Assembly: GCF_018408855.1 (NCBI RefSeq)
Contig: NZ_AP024325.1
Span: 1,550,001-1,614,000 of the forward strand
Origin: Caballeronia sp. NK8
GTDB taxonomy: Bacteria; Pseudomonadota; Gammaproteobacteria; Burkholderiales; Burkholderiaceae
Reading direction: 5' to 3'
DNA length: 64,000 nucleotides
Part shown: positions 1 through 10,100 of the stretch, one piece after another
Layout: each line of letters opens with the position of its first letter
How positions within the stretch are numbered: position 1 is the first letter of the stretch
The notes under the pieces: generated by a model
What the model was told of the DNA's origin: nothing
Databases searched by the model: none
Seen by the model: only the letters and a program-made list of their open reading frames with translations
Made by a program: the position numbers and the translations under genes

Positions 1-1215
1 AACTCCGCGAACGTACGCCGGTACAACGAGCGGCTGCTGTTGCAGGCGTTGCGGCGCGCCGAACCGGCGTCGAAGGCCGAACTCGCGCGCCACGCGAATC
101 TGACGAGCACGGCGGTCGGCAGCATCGTCGAATCGCTGGAAAATGCGGGCCTGATCGAATACACCGGACGTCGTCTCGACGGCCAGCGCGGCCAGCCCGC
201 GTCGCTGATCCGGCTCGATCCGCGCGGCGCGTTCGGCATCGGCGTGCGGCTGGATCGCACCGGCATCGAAACGGTGCTCGTGAATTTCGCCGGCGATGTC
301 CTTGCCCGCAGCGCGCTCGATGCCGTGCTGCCGCATCCGTCCGAGGCTCTCAAGATCGTGCAGCGCGACATCGACAACATGCTCGGCCTGCTGTCCGCGC
401 CGGAACGCGAGCGGCTGACGGGCGTTGGCATCGCGCAGCCGTTCAACCTCGGCAGCTGGCTGCGCGAGCTCGGCCTGCCCGCCGAAACCTTCCGCGCCTG
501 GGACGAAACCGATTTCGCCGATGAACTCGGCCGCGCGCTGTCGCTGCCCGTCTTCAGCGAAAACGACGGCAACGCCGCCGCGACCGCCGAGCTGTTCTAC
601 GGCCACGGCCGCCGCTGCGACGACTTCGTCTACCTGTTTCTCGGCTCCGCGATCGGCGGCGGCGTCGCGATCAACGGCGACTGCCTGCGCGGCACGTCGG
701 GCAACGCGGGCGACATCGGCGTCATTCCGGTGCCGCCGAGCCGCCTGCCTTCCGCGCCGCAGCCGTCCGGCCGCTGGGACATTCTGCTGTCGCGCGCGTC
801 GCTGAACGCGCTCGTGCGGCATCTCAACTATTGCGGCGCGGCGGCGGACAACCGCGTCGACTTGCAGGCGTGCATCGAGCGGGATCTTCCCGCGGTCGAC
901 GAGTGGATCGACGACTGCATCGAAGCGCTCGCGCCCGCCTTGCGCGCGACGCTCTGCGTGCTCGACGTGCCGATGGTCGTGATCGATTCCGATATCGACG
1001 GCGGCCTGCTCGACAAGCTCGTCGAGCGGCTCTCGACGACGCTCGCCGCCAACGCGCCCGAAGCGCGCGGCACCCCGACGCTCGTGCGCGGCTCCTTCGG
1101 CCCGGATGCGGGCGCGATCGGCGCGGCCACGCTGCCGATGTTCTTCAACTTCTCACCGCGCGCGGCGATTCGCCACGCGGGCTTCAAACCGCAAGAGGTG
1201 AACCATGCCGCATGA
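1..1215 (+). CDS. ROK-family transcriptional regulator (5'-truncated by window edge)
   Basis: The reading frame is open from base 1, so the true start lies outside the window; 404 residues are visible. An N-terminal winged helix-turn-helix ([20 protein letters not shown] and the following wing) precedes an actin-like ROK fold, seen as [15 protein letters not shown] and [10 protein letters not shown]. The zinc-binding HxnCxCGxxGC stretch of many ROK proteins is absent after AGDIG, which is common in repressor-type rather than kinase-type ROK members. Its stop overlaps the start of the ABC ATPase by 11 bases, so it is probably the operon's own sugar-responsive repressor. The family is clear; the effector sugar is not. 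Confidence 0.85.
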   Translation, partial: NSANVRRYNERLLLQALRRAEPASKAELARHANLTSTAVGSIVESLENAGLIEYTGRRLDGQRGQPASLIRLDPRGAFGIGVRLDRTGIETVLVNFAGDVLARSALDAVLPHPSEALKIVQRDIDNMLGLLSAPERERLTGVGIAQPFNLGSWLRELGLPAETFRAWDETDFADELGRALSLPVFSENDGNAAATAELFYGHGRRCDDFVYLFLGSAIGGGVAINGDCLRGTSGNAGDIGVIPVPPSRLPSAPQPSGRWDILLSRASLNALVRHLNYCGAAADNRVDLQACIERDLPAVDEWIDDCIEALAPALRATLCVLDVPMVVIDSDIDGGLLDKLVERLSTTLAANAPEARGTPTLVRGSFGPDAGAIGAATLPMFFNFSPRAAIRHAGFKPQEVNHAA

Positions 1216-2749
1216 CCCTTCCCGTCCGCCGCCGCTTCTGGAAATGCGCGGCATCAGCAAAACCTTTCCGGGCGTGCGCGCGCTCAACGACGTGCGCCTG
1301 TCCGTCTATCCCGGCGAAGTGCATTCGCTGATGGGCGAAAACGGCGCGGGCAAATCCACTCTGATGAAAATCCTGTCGGGCGCGTATCAGGCCGATGCGG
1401 GTGGCCAGATTCTCATCGACGGCAAGACCGTCACCATCGACGGGCCGCTCGCCGCGCGCGCGCTCGGCGTCGCCGTGATCTATCAGGAACTGAGCCTCGC
1501 GCCGAATCTTTCCGTCGCGGAGAACATCCACGCGGGACGCGAGTTGCGGCGCGGCAGGCTGGTCGATCGCAAAGGCATGGAGCGCGGCTGCGAGGATGTG
1601 CTGAAGCGCCTCGGCGCGAGCTTCAAGCCGCATACGCTGGTCGGCGATCTGTCGATCGCGGAGCGGCAGCTCGTCGAAATCGCGCGCGCCGTGCACGCGC
1701 ATGCGCGCATCCTCGTGATGGACGAGCCGACCACGCCGCTCTCGTCGCGCGAAACCGATCGTCTGTTCGAACTCGTACGCACGTTGCGCGCGGAAGGCAT
1801 CGCGATCATCTATATCAGCCACCGCATGGCGGAGATCTATGAGCTGTCGGACCGCGTGTCCGTGCTGCGCGACGGGTCGTACGTCGGCACGCTGATGCGC
1901 GACGAACTCTCCGCCGACAGCCTCGTGAAGATGATGGTCGGCCGCGACATCTCCGGCTTCTACAAGAAGGAGCACGCGCCCTACGATCCGGGCAACGTCG
2001 TGCTGTCGGTGCGCGATATCGCCGACAACAATCGCGTGAAAGGATGCAGCCTCGACCTGCACGCGGGCGAAGTGCTGGGCATCGCGGGACTCGTCGGCGC
2101 GGGGCGCACGGAACTCGCGCGGCTGATTTTCGGCGCCGAAGAGAAGACTCGCGGCGAAGTGTCGATGCACGGCAAGCCGGTGAAGCTGCGCACGCCGCGC
2201 GACGCGATCGATGCCGGCCTCGTCTATCTCACCGAAGACCGCAAGGGCCAGGGCCTGTTCCTCGACATGAGCGTGCGCGACAACATCAACATCACGATCG
2301 CCGGACGCGACGCGAAAGCGGGCGTGATGGACCTGCCGCGCGGCAACACGCGCGCGAAGGACGCGATCGCCGCGCTGACGATTCGCGTGCCGAACATGCG
2401 CGTCAACGTGGGTGCGCTGTCGGGCGGCAACCAGCAGAAAGTGCTGCTCTCGCGCCTGCTCGAAACGAAACCGGAAGTGCTGATCCTCGACGAGCCGACA
2501 CGCGGCGTCGATATTGGCGCCAAGTCGGAGATTTATCGAATCATCAACGATCTCGCGCGCACGGGCGTCGGCGTGATCGTCATCTCGAGCGAGTTGCCGG
2601 AAGTGATCGGCGTGGCGGACCGCGTGCTCGTGATGCGTGAAGGCGAAATCGCGGGCGAGCTCGGCGGCCATTCCGGCAAGCCGATTTCACAGGAAGGCAT
2701 CATCGAACTGGCGACGGGCTCGAAGATCAAGCTCGATCAGGCGGCTTAA
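1205..2749 (+). CDS. Sugar ABC importer ATPase with two ABC domains (RbsA/XylG/MglA type)
   Basis: This 514-residue cytoplasmic ATPase powers uptake of a monosaccharide. Two nucleotide-binding domains are in tandem. The first has Walker [10 protein letters not shown] (residues 44-52), the signature-like LSIAERQ and Walker [10 protein letters not shown]. The second has a degenerate Walker A (GLVGAGRTE), an intact signature LSGGNQQK and [12 protein letters not shown]. This asymmetry is normal for the CUT2 family. The start is supported by GAGG upstream and by the overlap with the regulator gene. A CUT2 permease and binding protein follow, completing one transporter. Substrate (ribose, fructose, xylose or other) cannot be read from the sequence. 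Confidence 0.92.
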   Translation: MPHDPSRPPPLLEMRGISKTFPGVRALNDVRLSVYPGEVHSLMGENGAGKSTLMKILSGAYQADAGGQILIDGKTVTIDGPLAARALGVAVIYQELSLAPNLSVAENIHAGRELRRGRLVDRKGMERGCEDVLKRLGASFKPHTLVGDLSIAERQLVEIARAVHAHARILVMDEPTTPLSSRETDRLFELVRTLRAEGIAIIYISHRMAEIYELSDRVSVLRDGSYVGTLMRDELSADSLVKMMVGRDISGFYKKEHAPYDPGNVVLSVRDIADNNRVKGCSLDLHAGEVLGIAGLVGAGRTELARLIFGAEEKTRGEVSMHGKPVKLRTPRDAIDAGLVYLTEDRKGQGLFLDMSVRDNINITIAGRDAKAGVMDLPRGNTRAKDAIAALTIRVPNMRVNVGALSGGNQQKVLLSRLLETKPEVLILDEPTRGVDIGAKSEIYRIINDLARTGVGVIVISSELPEVIGVADRVLVMREGEIAGELGGHSGKPISQEGIIELATGSKIKLDQAA

Positions 2750-2766
2750 GGATTACGGAGAGAGAC

Positions 2767-3801
2767 ATGGCTAACACGACGAAACACCAGGAAGGCGCCG
2801 CGCCGGTTGCGAAAGCAGAAAGCACGACCCAGCGGCAGAAAAGCATCGAGCATCGCGAGCGCATGCAGGTGCTGATGCGCACCGCCGGCATGCTGCCGGT
2901 GCTGATTCTGCTGTGCATCGGCTTCGGCATCGTGACGGATGGCTTCTTCAGCTTCCAGAACATGTCGATCGTCACGCAGCAGGCATCGATCAACATCGTG
3001 CTCGCGGCCGGCATGACCTTCGTGATTCTCACGGGCGGCATCGATCTTTCGGTCGGCTCGATTCTGTCGGCGGGCGCGGTCGCCGCACTGCTCGCATCGA
3101 ACATTCCGGGCTGGGGCTGGCTCGGCGTTCCGGCGGCGCTCGCGGTCGGTCTCGGCTTCGGCGTCGTCAACGGCCTGTTGATCGCGTTGCTGAAACTGCC
3201 GCCGTTCATCGTCACGCTCGGCTCGCTCACCGCGGTACGCGGCATCGCGCGGCTGATCGGTCACGACACGACCATCTTCAATCCGCAACTGTCGTTCGCG
3301 TTCATCGGCAACGACACGCTGTTCGGCGTGCCCTGGCTGGTGATCATCGCGCTGCTCGTCGTGTTCGTGTCATGGTTCATTCTGCGACGCACCGTGCTCG
3401 GCCTGCGCATCTATTCGGTCGGCGGCAATCCGGAAGCGGCGCGTCTTTCGGGCATCAAGGTGTGGGGCATCCAGCTCTTCGTCTACGCGATCTCGGGCTT
3501 GCTCGCAGGTCTCGGCGCGGTGATGTCCGCCGCGCGTCTCTACGCCGCGAATGGTCTGCAACTCGGCCAGTCGTACGAACTCGATGCGATCGCCGCGGTG
3601 ATTCTCGGCGGCACGAGCTTCGTCGGCGGCGTGGGCTCGATCGTCGGCACGCTGGTGGGCGCGCTCATCATCGCGGTGCTGACGAACGGTCTCGTGCTGC
3701 TCGGCGTGTCGGATATCTGGCAATACATCATCAAGGGCCTCGTGATCATCGGCGCGGTGGCGCTCGATCGTTACCGTCAGCGCGGCTCGGCTCGCACCTG
3801 A
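2767..3801 (+). CDS. Sugar ABC importer permease (RbsC type)
   Basis: The product is a 344-residue inner-membrane permease of the CUT2 family. After a charged cytoplasmic N-terminus of about 40 residues there are eight or more hydrophobic segments. Family hallmarks are VILTGGIDLSVGS in the first third and the glycine-rich ILGGTSFVGGVGSIVGTL near the end, the usual ATPase-coupling and transport region. Only 17 bases separate it from the ATPase gene, with a GGAG site in between, so the two are co-transcribed. It probably works as a homodimer with the double ATPase and the downstream periplasmic binding protein. Confidence 0.92.
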   Translation: MANTTKHQEGAAPVAKAESTTQRQKSIEHRERMQVLMRTAGMLPVLILLCIGFGIVTDGFFSFQNMSIVTQQASINIVLAAGMTFVILTGGIDLSVGSILSAGAVAALLASNIPGWGWLGVPAALAVGLGFGVVNGLLIALLKLPPFIVTLGSLTAVRGIARLIGHDTTIFNPQLSFAFIGNDTLFGVPWLVIIALLVVFVSWFILRRTVLGLRIYSVGGNPEAARLSGIKVWGIQLFVYAISGLLAGLGAVMSAARLYAANGLQLGQSYELDAIAAVILGGTSFVGGVGSIVGTLVGALIIAVLTNGLVLLGVSDIWQYIIKGLVIIGAVALDRYRQRGSART

Positions 3802-3874
3802 ACTTCCGCTATCCGGGCGCATTCGGGTCCGCGTGCGCCCGCCCTCGAAAAAAGGACCAACTGGAGACAACAAC

Positions 3875-4822
3875 ATGCGCAAACACAACAAGCTTTTCGC
3901 CAGCGTCGCACTCGCTCTCGGATTCACCCTGTCGCTGTCGGCGCACGCCGCCGACAAGCAGTTGAAATCCGTCGGCATCACGGTCGGCTCGCTCGGCAAC
4001 CCGTACTTCGTGACGATCGCAAAGGGCGCGGAAGCCAAGGCGAAGGCCATCAATCCGAGCGCCAAGGTGCAGGCGGTGTCGTCGGACTACGACATGAACA
4101 AGCAGTTCACGCAGATCGACAACTTCATTTCGGCGCACGTCGACATGATCCTGCTGAACGCCGTCGATCCGAAGGCGATCGAGCCCGCGGTGAAGAAGGC
4201 GCAGAAGGCGGGCATCGTCGTGATCGCGGTGGACGTGGCAGCCGCGGGCGCGGACGCGACCGTGCAGACCAACAACGTGCAGGCCGGCGAAATTTCCTGC
4301 GACTTCCTGGCGAAGAAGCTCAACGGCAAGGGCAACGTGGTGATCGAGAACGGGCCGCAGGTGTCGGCGGTGATCGATCGCGTGAACGGCTGCAAGAGCG
4401 TGCTCGCGAAGAATCCGGGCATCAAGATCCTGTCCGACGATCAGGACGCCAAGGGCTCGCGCGAAGGCGGCATGAACGCGATGCAGGGCTATCTCACGCG
4501 TTTCCCGAAGCTCGATGGCGTGTTCGCAATCAACGATCCGCAAGCGATCGGCACGGACCTCGCGGCGAAGCAGCTGCATCGCGGGAATATCGTGATCACG
4601 TCGGTGGACGGTGCGCCGGATATCGAAGTGGCGCTGAAGTCGGATACGTCGGTTCAGGCATCGGCGAGCCAGGACCCGTGGGCGATGGCGCAGCAGGCGG
4701 TCAGCGTCGGTTATGACCTGATGAACGGCAAGAAACCGAGCAGCTCGACGATCCTGTTGCCGTCGACGCTGGTGACGCGCGAGAACGTCGGCAGCTACAA
4801 GGGCTGGTCGTCGCCGCGCTAA
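3875..4822 (+). CDS. Periplasmic sugar-binding protein (RbsB type)
   Basis: This 315-residue exported protein delivers sugar to the preceding permease. A Sec signal peptide (MRKHNKLFASVALALGF, cleavage near AHA-ADK) starts at the ATG at 3875, preceded by CTGGAGAC at a good distance; an upstream in-frame start would spoil the signal. The mature part is a periplasmic-binding-protein type 1 fold: VGITVGSLGNPYF at the N-lobe, ILLNAVDP, and the hinge region FAINDPQAIG with ITSVDGAPD. It is the last gene of the operon and ends 19 bases before the convergent lipoprotein gene. The 73-base gap before it may give it separate expression, as is frequent for binding proteins. Confidence 0.9.
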   Translation: MRKHNKLFASVALALGFTLSLSAHAADKQLKSVGITVGSLGNPYFVTIAKGAEAKAKAINPSAKVQAVSSDYDMNKQFTQIDNFISAHVDMILLNAVDPKAIEPAVKKAQKAGIVVIAVDVAAAGADATVQTNNVQAGEISCDFLAKKLNGKGNVVIENGPQVSAVIDRVNGCKSVLAKNPGIKILSDDQDAKGSREGGMNAMQGYLTRFPKLDGVFAINDPQAIGTDLAAKQLHRGNIVITSVDGAPDIEVALKSDTSVQASASQDPWAMAQQAVSVGYDLMNGKKPSSSTILLPSTLVTRENVGSYKGWSSPR

Positions 4823-4841
4823 AGCATCGTCAGCGCCGTTG

Positions 4842-5756
4842 TTATCGAATGGGCGCGACGCGCAGCGCGCTCGGCTTGTCCGGCGCGCCCGAGCGGTCGA
4901 CCACGATGAGCCGTTTGCGCGCGACGTCCACCGCGACGCCGCGCGGCGCTTCGAGGCCGTCCATGACGACGGTCGCCCGGCCGCGCTTCGAGAAGCTGCA
5001 CACGGCGTGCGCGCCGCACTTCGTGTAGAGCGTGCCGTCGGGTGCCGCGGCCATCAGGTCGGGCGCGTCAACGGTCGCGAAGACATCGCTGGCGGGCACG
5101 GGCGCGCTCGCCGCCCGCGCCGCCTGCAGATCCACCTTGTAGATGCGGTTGGCGGCCTGATCGCTGATGTAGAGCGTCTCGCCGACGGCCGCGAGACCGA
5201 CCGGCTTGGCCAGTCCGCCGACGATGTCGCGCTCGATCATCTGGCGCGGCGCGGCGCCGCGCGTGATCACGCTCACGCCGCCTTCGGGCGGCGCGCTGCC
5301 CTCCTTCACGAACCAGCTCGACAGGAACGTGCCGCTATCGAGCACGAAGAGGCCCAGACGCCGCCGCGCCGAATTCGTATCCGACGCAAGCGCGACCTGA
5401 CCGCTCGGCGCGATATCGAAAACGGCGCCAGCCGTGCCGAAGCCGAACTGTTCGACGAGCAGATGCCCGTTCGGCGCGAACGCGATCTGGCTCAGGCCGG
5501 TGCGCTCGCCCTCCGCGTGAGGAATGCGCGCGTAGAGAGAGAACGCAGGCGCGTCCTCGTCGCCGATGTGCGTCGTCATCACGATGCCGTTGGTTCTGTC
5601 GTCGGTGACGAACACCGCGCCGTCCGCATCGCGCACCGCGACGCCGTTGGGCGTGCCCGCGAGCGGCACCGTCTGCGCCGTCGTGCCCGGCGCGACCGAG
5701 CTGCACGCCGCGAGGAACATCGTCATGGCGAATGCCGCCGTCAGCCGACGCTTCAT
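4842..5756 (-). CDS. Lipoprotein with SMP-30/NHL-type beta-propeller
   Basis: The 304-residue product has a lipoprotein signal (MKRRLTAAFAMTMFLAACSS, lipid anchor on Cys18). Behind it come blade-like repeats such as TPNGVAVRDADGAVFVTDD, LAKPVGLAAVGETLYISD, PDLMAAAPDGTLYT and APRGVAVDVARKRLIVVD. These resemble SMP-30/NHL six-bladed propellers that bind ligands or lactones. It is probably anchored facing the periplasm. No enzymatic residue set can be assigned, so a binding or scaffold role is as likely as catalysis. It is divergent from the molybdopterin-domain gene and shares the 134-base gap that holds a ModE-type site. Confidence 0.75.
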   Translation of the reverse strand: MKRRLTAAFAMTMFLAACSSVAPGTTAQTVPLAGTPNGVAVRDADGAVFVTDDRTNGIVMTTHIGDEDAPAFSLYARIPHAEGERTGLSQIAFAPNGHLLVEQFGFGTAGAVFDIAPSGQVALASDTNSARRRLGLFVLDSGTFLSSWFVKEGSAPPEGGVSVITRGAAPRQMIERDIVGGLAKPVGLAAVGETLYISDQAANRIYKVDLQAARAASAPVPASDVFATVDAPDLMAAAPDGTLYTKCGAHAVCSFSKRGRATVVMDGLEAPRGVAVDVARKRLIVVDRSGAPDKPSALRVAPIR

Positions 5757-5827
5757 GCGTTTCTCCCGTCGATAAGCCGAAGATCATGTCCGTCATGCCG
5801 CGGGAAACATGGCATCGCGCCGGACAT

Positions 5828-5851
5828 CGTAATATAGTCGCAGATATAACG
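5828..5851. promoter_or_regulatory. ModE-type molybdate operator upstream of the molybdopterin/NifQ pair
   Basis: The site reads CGTAATATA, seven bases, then ATATAACG: an inverted repeat close to the known ModE box (CGTTATATA-type half-sites spaced by about 6-8 bases). It ends 39 bases before the ATG at 5891, where an operator would overlap a promoter. The same half-sites with the same spacing recur at 22033-22056, next to a modE-like gene. It could also influence the divergent lipoprotein gene, whose start is 71 bases away. Confidence 0.72.
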
Positions 5852-5890
5852 CGGCCCCAATACGCTTTCACGCTTCTTACGTCAAACGCC

Positions 5891-6391
5891 ATGGAACTTG
5901 CGCACTCGATTTCCGCTCGCCCGGCCACGCCAGACGGACCCGTCGTCGAGATCGGCGGCGCGGTGCAACGACCGCTCACGCTCGATCTTGCCGCATTGCG
6001 CGAATTCGCGTGCGCGCACATCGCGCCATTCGATCTGGTGTGTTTTTCGACCGGCCGCTACATCCGTCCGATGGGAAGTTATCGCGGCGTGCCGTTGCGC
6101 GTGCTGCTCGACGCGGCGGGCGTGCGCCGCCCGGACAACTCGGATTTCAAGCGCACCGTGTTTCTTGCGCACGCGCACGACGGCTACGCCGTGACATTTT
6201 CGTGGCACGAGCTGTTCAATACGCCGATCGGCGCGCAGGTGATCGTCGCCTATGAGTGCGCGGATCGCGAACTCGGGATCGAGGATGGTCTGCCCGTGCT
6301 CGTGTCGGGCGCGGATACGGTGCATGCACCGCGACACATGAAGCGCCTCGTGCGCGTCGACGCGCACGTGCTGGGCACAGCGCATCGATGA
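5891..6391 (+). CDS. Small oxidoreductase-type molybdopterin-binding domain protein
   Basis: This 166-residue protein is a stand-alone sulfite-oxidase-like molybdopterin fold. Recognisable pieces are VEIGGAVQRPLTLDLAALREF at the N-terminus, FDLVCFSTGRYIRPMGSYRG around the Cys usually placed to ligate molybdenum, and GLPVLVSGADT toward the end. I chose the ATG at 5891 because homologous-looking sequence begins there and upstream residues resemble translated promoter. No signal peptide is visible, so it is probably cytoplasmic. Its stop overlaps the next start as ATGA, coupling it to the NifQ-like protein. The ModE-type site just upstream supports a molybdenum-linked role; the substrate is unknown. 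Confidence 0.75.
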   Translation: MELAHSISARPATPDGPVVEIGGAVQRPLTLDLAALREFACAHIAPFDLVCFSTGRYIRPMGSYRGVPLRVLLDAAGVRRPDNSDFKRTVFLAHAHDGYAVTFSWHELFNTPIGAQVIVAYECADRELGIEDGLPVLVSGADTVHAPRHMKRLVRVDAHVLGTAHR

Positions 6392-6936
6392 ACGCGTCAG
6401 CGCGTGCGTTGCTCGCGCACGCCATCCATCCCGATGCGCCCGATACCGTGCTGTTCGCGCGGCTCATCGGCGCGCGCATCGAATCGAATGATCTGCTTCT
6501 GCTCGGGCTCGATGCCGGCGCGTTCGCCGCGCTGATCGGCCGGCATTTTCGCGGTGCGGCGGTTGGTCGTGTGCCGGGTGCGATTCTCGGATCGCCGCAT
6601 CGCGCGTTCGTGCGCGATCTGCACGGCCTGCTGATGTGGCACGACCGCACGGCGACGAGCCATCGGGAAGATGCGTTTTGTCTCGCGACGATCATCGCTG
6701 CGGCGTCGTTGCGGCCGGATCATCTGTGGCGCGATCTCGGCCTCGACGGGCGCGATGATGTCAGCGAGATGCTGGAGCGTCACTATCCCGCGCTGGTCGC
6801 GCGCAATGTTGCGAATCTGCGCTGGAAGAAGTTTCTCGCGCAGGAAGTTGCGCACGCGAGAAGCGTCGCGCCGATGGGTGCGCCGGGGTGTCCGGGGTGT
6901 GAGGATTATGGGTTTTGCTATCCGGACCACCGATAG
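6388..6936 (+). CDS. NifQ-like protein
   Basis: The product has 182 residues. NifQ is known as a molybdenum/iron-sulfur carrier donating Mo during FeMo-cofactor assembly. Family features here are HLWRDLGLDGRDDVSEML, then PALVARN followed by RWKKFLAQ, and a C-terminal cysteine cluster CPGCEDYGFC. The classical motif is Cx4Cx2Cx5C; the first Cys position is Met here, leaving three of the four ligands. The start overlaps the molybdopterin-protein stop (ATGA), implying coupled translation. No nitrogenase gene is in the window, so a role in general molybdenum handling is an inference from the partner gene and the ModE-type site. Confidence 0.75.
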   Translation: MNASARALLAHAIHPDAPDTVLFARLIGARIESNDLLLLGLDAGAFAALIGRHFRGAAVGRVPGAILGSPHRAFVRDLHGLLMWHDRTATSHREDAFCLATIIAAASLRPDHLWRDLGLDGRDDVSEMLERHYPALVARNVANLRWKKFLAQEVAHARSVAPMGAPGCPGCEDYGFCYPDHR

Positions 6937-6986
6937 AGCGAGCAGGTTGAGCATCGGCGCTTTGCCTCGCTGACGACGCTGACGAG

Positions 6987-6994
6987 CCCCCCCC
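6987..6994 (+). repeat. C8 homopolymer in the bcpA upstream region
   Basis: Eight consecutive C residues lie 178 bases before the proposed bcpA start, in the 236-base gap after the NifQ-like gene. Poly-C tracts are slippage-prone, and in Bordetella a poly-C tract controls fimbrial genes by changing promoter spacing. A similar role here is only an inference. Confidence 0.55.
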
Positions 6995-7081
6995 TTTCGT
7001 TCCCTTTCCAAGCGCTTATCGCGAGGCCCTGGTGCGCCTCGCCGGCCGAGCGTGTCCGTTCTTTCAGAATCTTCCTACGAC

Positions 7082-7098
7082 GTTCCACGTTTAGGAAC
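7082..7098. promoter_or_regulatory. Inverted repeat upstream of bcpA, possible operator
   Basis: GTTCC, seven bases, GGAAC form a short dyad 74 bases before the bcpA start. CTGACA follows at 7100-7105 and could be a -35 element, but no convincing -10 is seen at the right distance. The dyad is a candidate regulator site only. Confidence 0.3.
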
Positions 7099-7172
7099 AC
7101 TGACAATACCGAGTTTCCCTCGACACTAGGCAGAGCATCGTGGAATCGATTCTGCCGACCCAAACAAGAAGC

Positions 7173-10100
7173 ATGAACAAGGGTATCTACAAACTCGTCT
7201 TCGGCCGCGTGCGACATATGCTCGTCGCCGTCGCGGATTTCGCCAACGCTCACGGCAACACGCCCGGCACACGCGGCGCGAGCGCAGTCGTTCGGGACGC
7301 CGAGCCCGCGCCCGCATTACGCGCGCTCGCGCTGGCCGCGATGCTGCTCGTAGGCAATATCATCATGAGCGCGCCATCGCTCGCGCAGATCGTAGCGGCG
7401 CCCGGCTCGGGCGCGCGCGTCGTGCAGACCCAAAACGGGCTTCCGCAAGTCGATATCGCAAAGCCTTCGAGCGCCGGTGTTTCGCTCAACAAATATTCAC
7501 AGTTCGACGTCCAGAAACAAGGCGCGATCCTCAACAACTCGGCAACGATCACCGCCACGACACAGGCCGGCTATGTGAACGGCAACGCGAACCTGACGCC
7601 GGGCAACGAGGCGCGCGTGATCGTCAATCAGGTATTGAGCAACTCGCCGTCGCAGTTACGCGGATTTTTGGAAGTCGCCGGCAGAAAGGCGGAAGTCATC
7701 GTCGCAAATCCGAACGGCCTGGTCGTGGACGGCGGCGGCTTCATCAATACGTCACGCGCGGTCCTGACCACCGGCACGCCGAATTTCGGACCGAACGGCA
7801 ACCTCGCGGGCTTTACGGTCAACGGCGGTAACGTCAGCATTCAGGGCGCGGGGCTCAACGCGAGCAATGTCGACGCGGTCGACATCCTCGCGCGCGCCGT
7901 AGAGGTCAACGCGGCCATCTACGCGAATCAGCTTAACGTCGTCGCGGGCGCGAATCAAATCGATCACGATACGCTCGCCGCGACGCCCATCGCGGGCAAT
8001 GGCGCCGCGCCCTCGGTCGCGATCGACGTCAGCCAACTCGGCGGCATGTACGCGAACAGGATATTTCTGGCGAGCAACGAGAACGGCGTCGGCGTGAGCA
8101 CGCGCGGCATTCTCGCCGCGCAGGCTGGCGACCTGACGCTCAAGTCGAACGGCCAACTCGTGCTCGCCGGGACCACGAACGCGAGCGGGTCGATCAGCGT
8201 ATCGGCGCGCGATGGCATCGACAATAGCGGCGCGACTTACGCGCAGCGCGACGTGAACGTCGCGACGGCGGGCGGGTTGAGCAGCTCGGGCATCCTCGCA
8301 TCGCAGAACAATACGACGGTCAACGCGGGCAGCGTTGCATCGACCGGCACGCTCGGCGCGGGCGTGAACAACGACGGAACGATCGCCAACGCGGGCAATT
8401 TGAACGTGATCGCGAGCGGCGCGGTATCGGCGCGCGGGCGCAACGAAGGCGGCGGCAACACGACGATCCGGGGCGCGTCGGTCGATCTAGCGGGCAGCAA
8501 TACATCGGCCAATGGCGCGCTGGCGCTCGACGCCACGAGCGGCGACATGAACCTGTCGGGCGCGAGCACGACCGCAGGCGGCACGCTCGACGCCAGCGCG
8601 GCGGCCACGCTCACGAACGACGGCGGCAAACTGTCGAGCGGCGCGGCGATGCGGGTCGCGGCGGCCAGTTTGTCGAACGCGAACGGTCAACTCGTCTCGC
8701 AATCGACACTCGATGTGAACACACGCGGCGCGCTGAGCAATCGCAGCGGCACGATGCAGGCGGCGGGCCGTGAGACCGTGCAGGCGGGCTCGCTCGACAA
8801 TACGGGCGGCAAGATCGCGTCGCTCAATGGCGACGGGTTGAGCGTGTCGACGACAAGCGCGCTCGTCAATGGCGCGAGCGGTACGATCGGCACGAACGGC
8901 ACGAACGGCACGCTCGATGTCGACGCGCTCACGCTCTCGAACGCGGGGCAACTCACGGCGGCGGGCGACGCGCACGTGCGCGCGGACACGCTCGACAATC
9001 GCGCCGGCAGCGTCACGGCGGGCGGCGCGCTCGATGTCGCCGCGAACAATGCACTCGACAATACGGGCGGCACGCTCTCAGGCGCGGCGACGAACGTCTC
9101 GGGCGCATCGATCGACAACACGCGCGGCACGATCGAAGGCGACACGCTCGCCGTCTCGACGCCCGGCGCACTCGTCAACGCGGGCGGCACGCTCACACAG
9201 TACGGCGCGGCCGATCAGACCATCCACGCGGGCGGCGCGCTCGACAACACCGGCGGCACGATCGCAAGCAACGCGACGAATCTCGGAATCGATGCGCAAA
9301 CGATCGCGAACAACGGCGGCAAGGTTCAGCACGCGGGCACGGGCGCGCTCGCGTTGAACTCGAAAGGAACGCTATCGAACGCCTCGGGCAATGTCGTGAC
9401 GAACGGCGCGCTCGATAACCACGCCGGAACGATTCAGGCGGCCAAAGCGGCGACGGTGAAGTCGGCCTCGCTCGACAACACGGGCGGGCGTCTCGTCTCG
9501 CTCAATGGCGACGGCTTGAAGGTCACAACGTCGGGCGCCCTGGTCAACGGCGCGGGCGGCGTGATCGGCACAAACGGCGCGCTCGATGTCGACGCGCTCT
9601 CGCTCTCGAACGCGGGTCAACTCACGGCGGCGAGCGAGGCGCACGTGCGCGCGGCTACGCTCGACAATCGCGCCGGCAGCGTTACGGCAGGCGGCGCGCT
9701 CGATGTCGCCGCGAATAATGCGCTCGACAACACGGGCGGCACGATATCGGGCGGTTCGACGACCGTCTCGGGCGCATCGATCGACAACACGCGCGGCACG
9801 ATCGAAGGCGACACGCTCGCCGTCTCGACGCCCGGCGCACTCGTCAACGCGAGCGGCACGCTCACGCAGTACGGCGCGGCCGATCAGACAATTCACGCGG
9901 CCGGCGCGCTCGACAACGCAGGCGGCACGATCGCGAGCAATGCGACGAATCTCGGCATCGACGCGCAGACGATCACGAACGACGGCGGCAAGGTTCAGCA
10001 TGCGGGCACGGGCGCGCTCGCGATCAACGCGGCGGGCGCGCTCTCGAATGTCAACGGCAGCGTGCAAACCAACGGCGCGCTCACGGCGAGCGGCGCGAGC

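Noticed and set aside
1184..2671. A 495-codon minus-strand frame opposite the sugar ABC ATPase
   Set aside because: The plus strand carries two complete ABC domains. The antisense product is rich in R, A, D and H with no motif.
6388..6936. Nitrogen fixation capacity inferred from the NifQ-like gene
   Set aside because: No nif structural or assembly genes are present in the window, and one cluster ligand is missing. A single NifQ-like gene does not establish diazotrophy.
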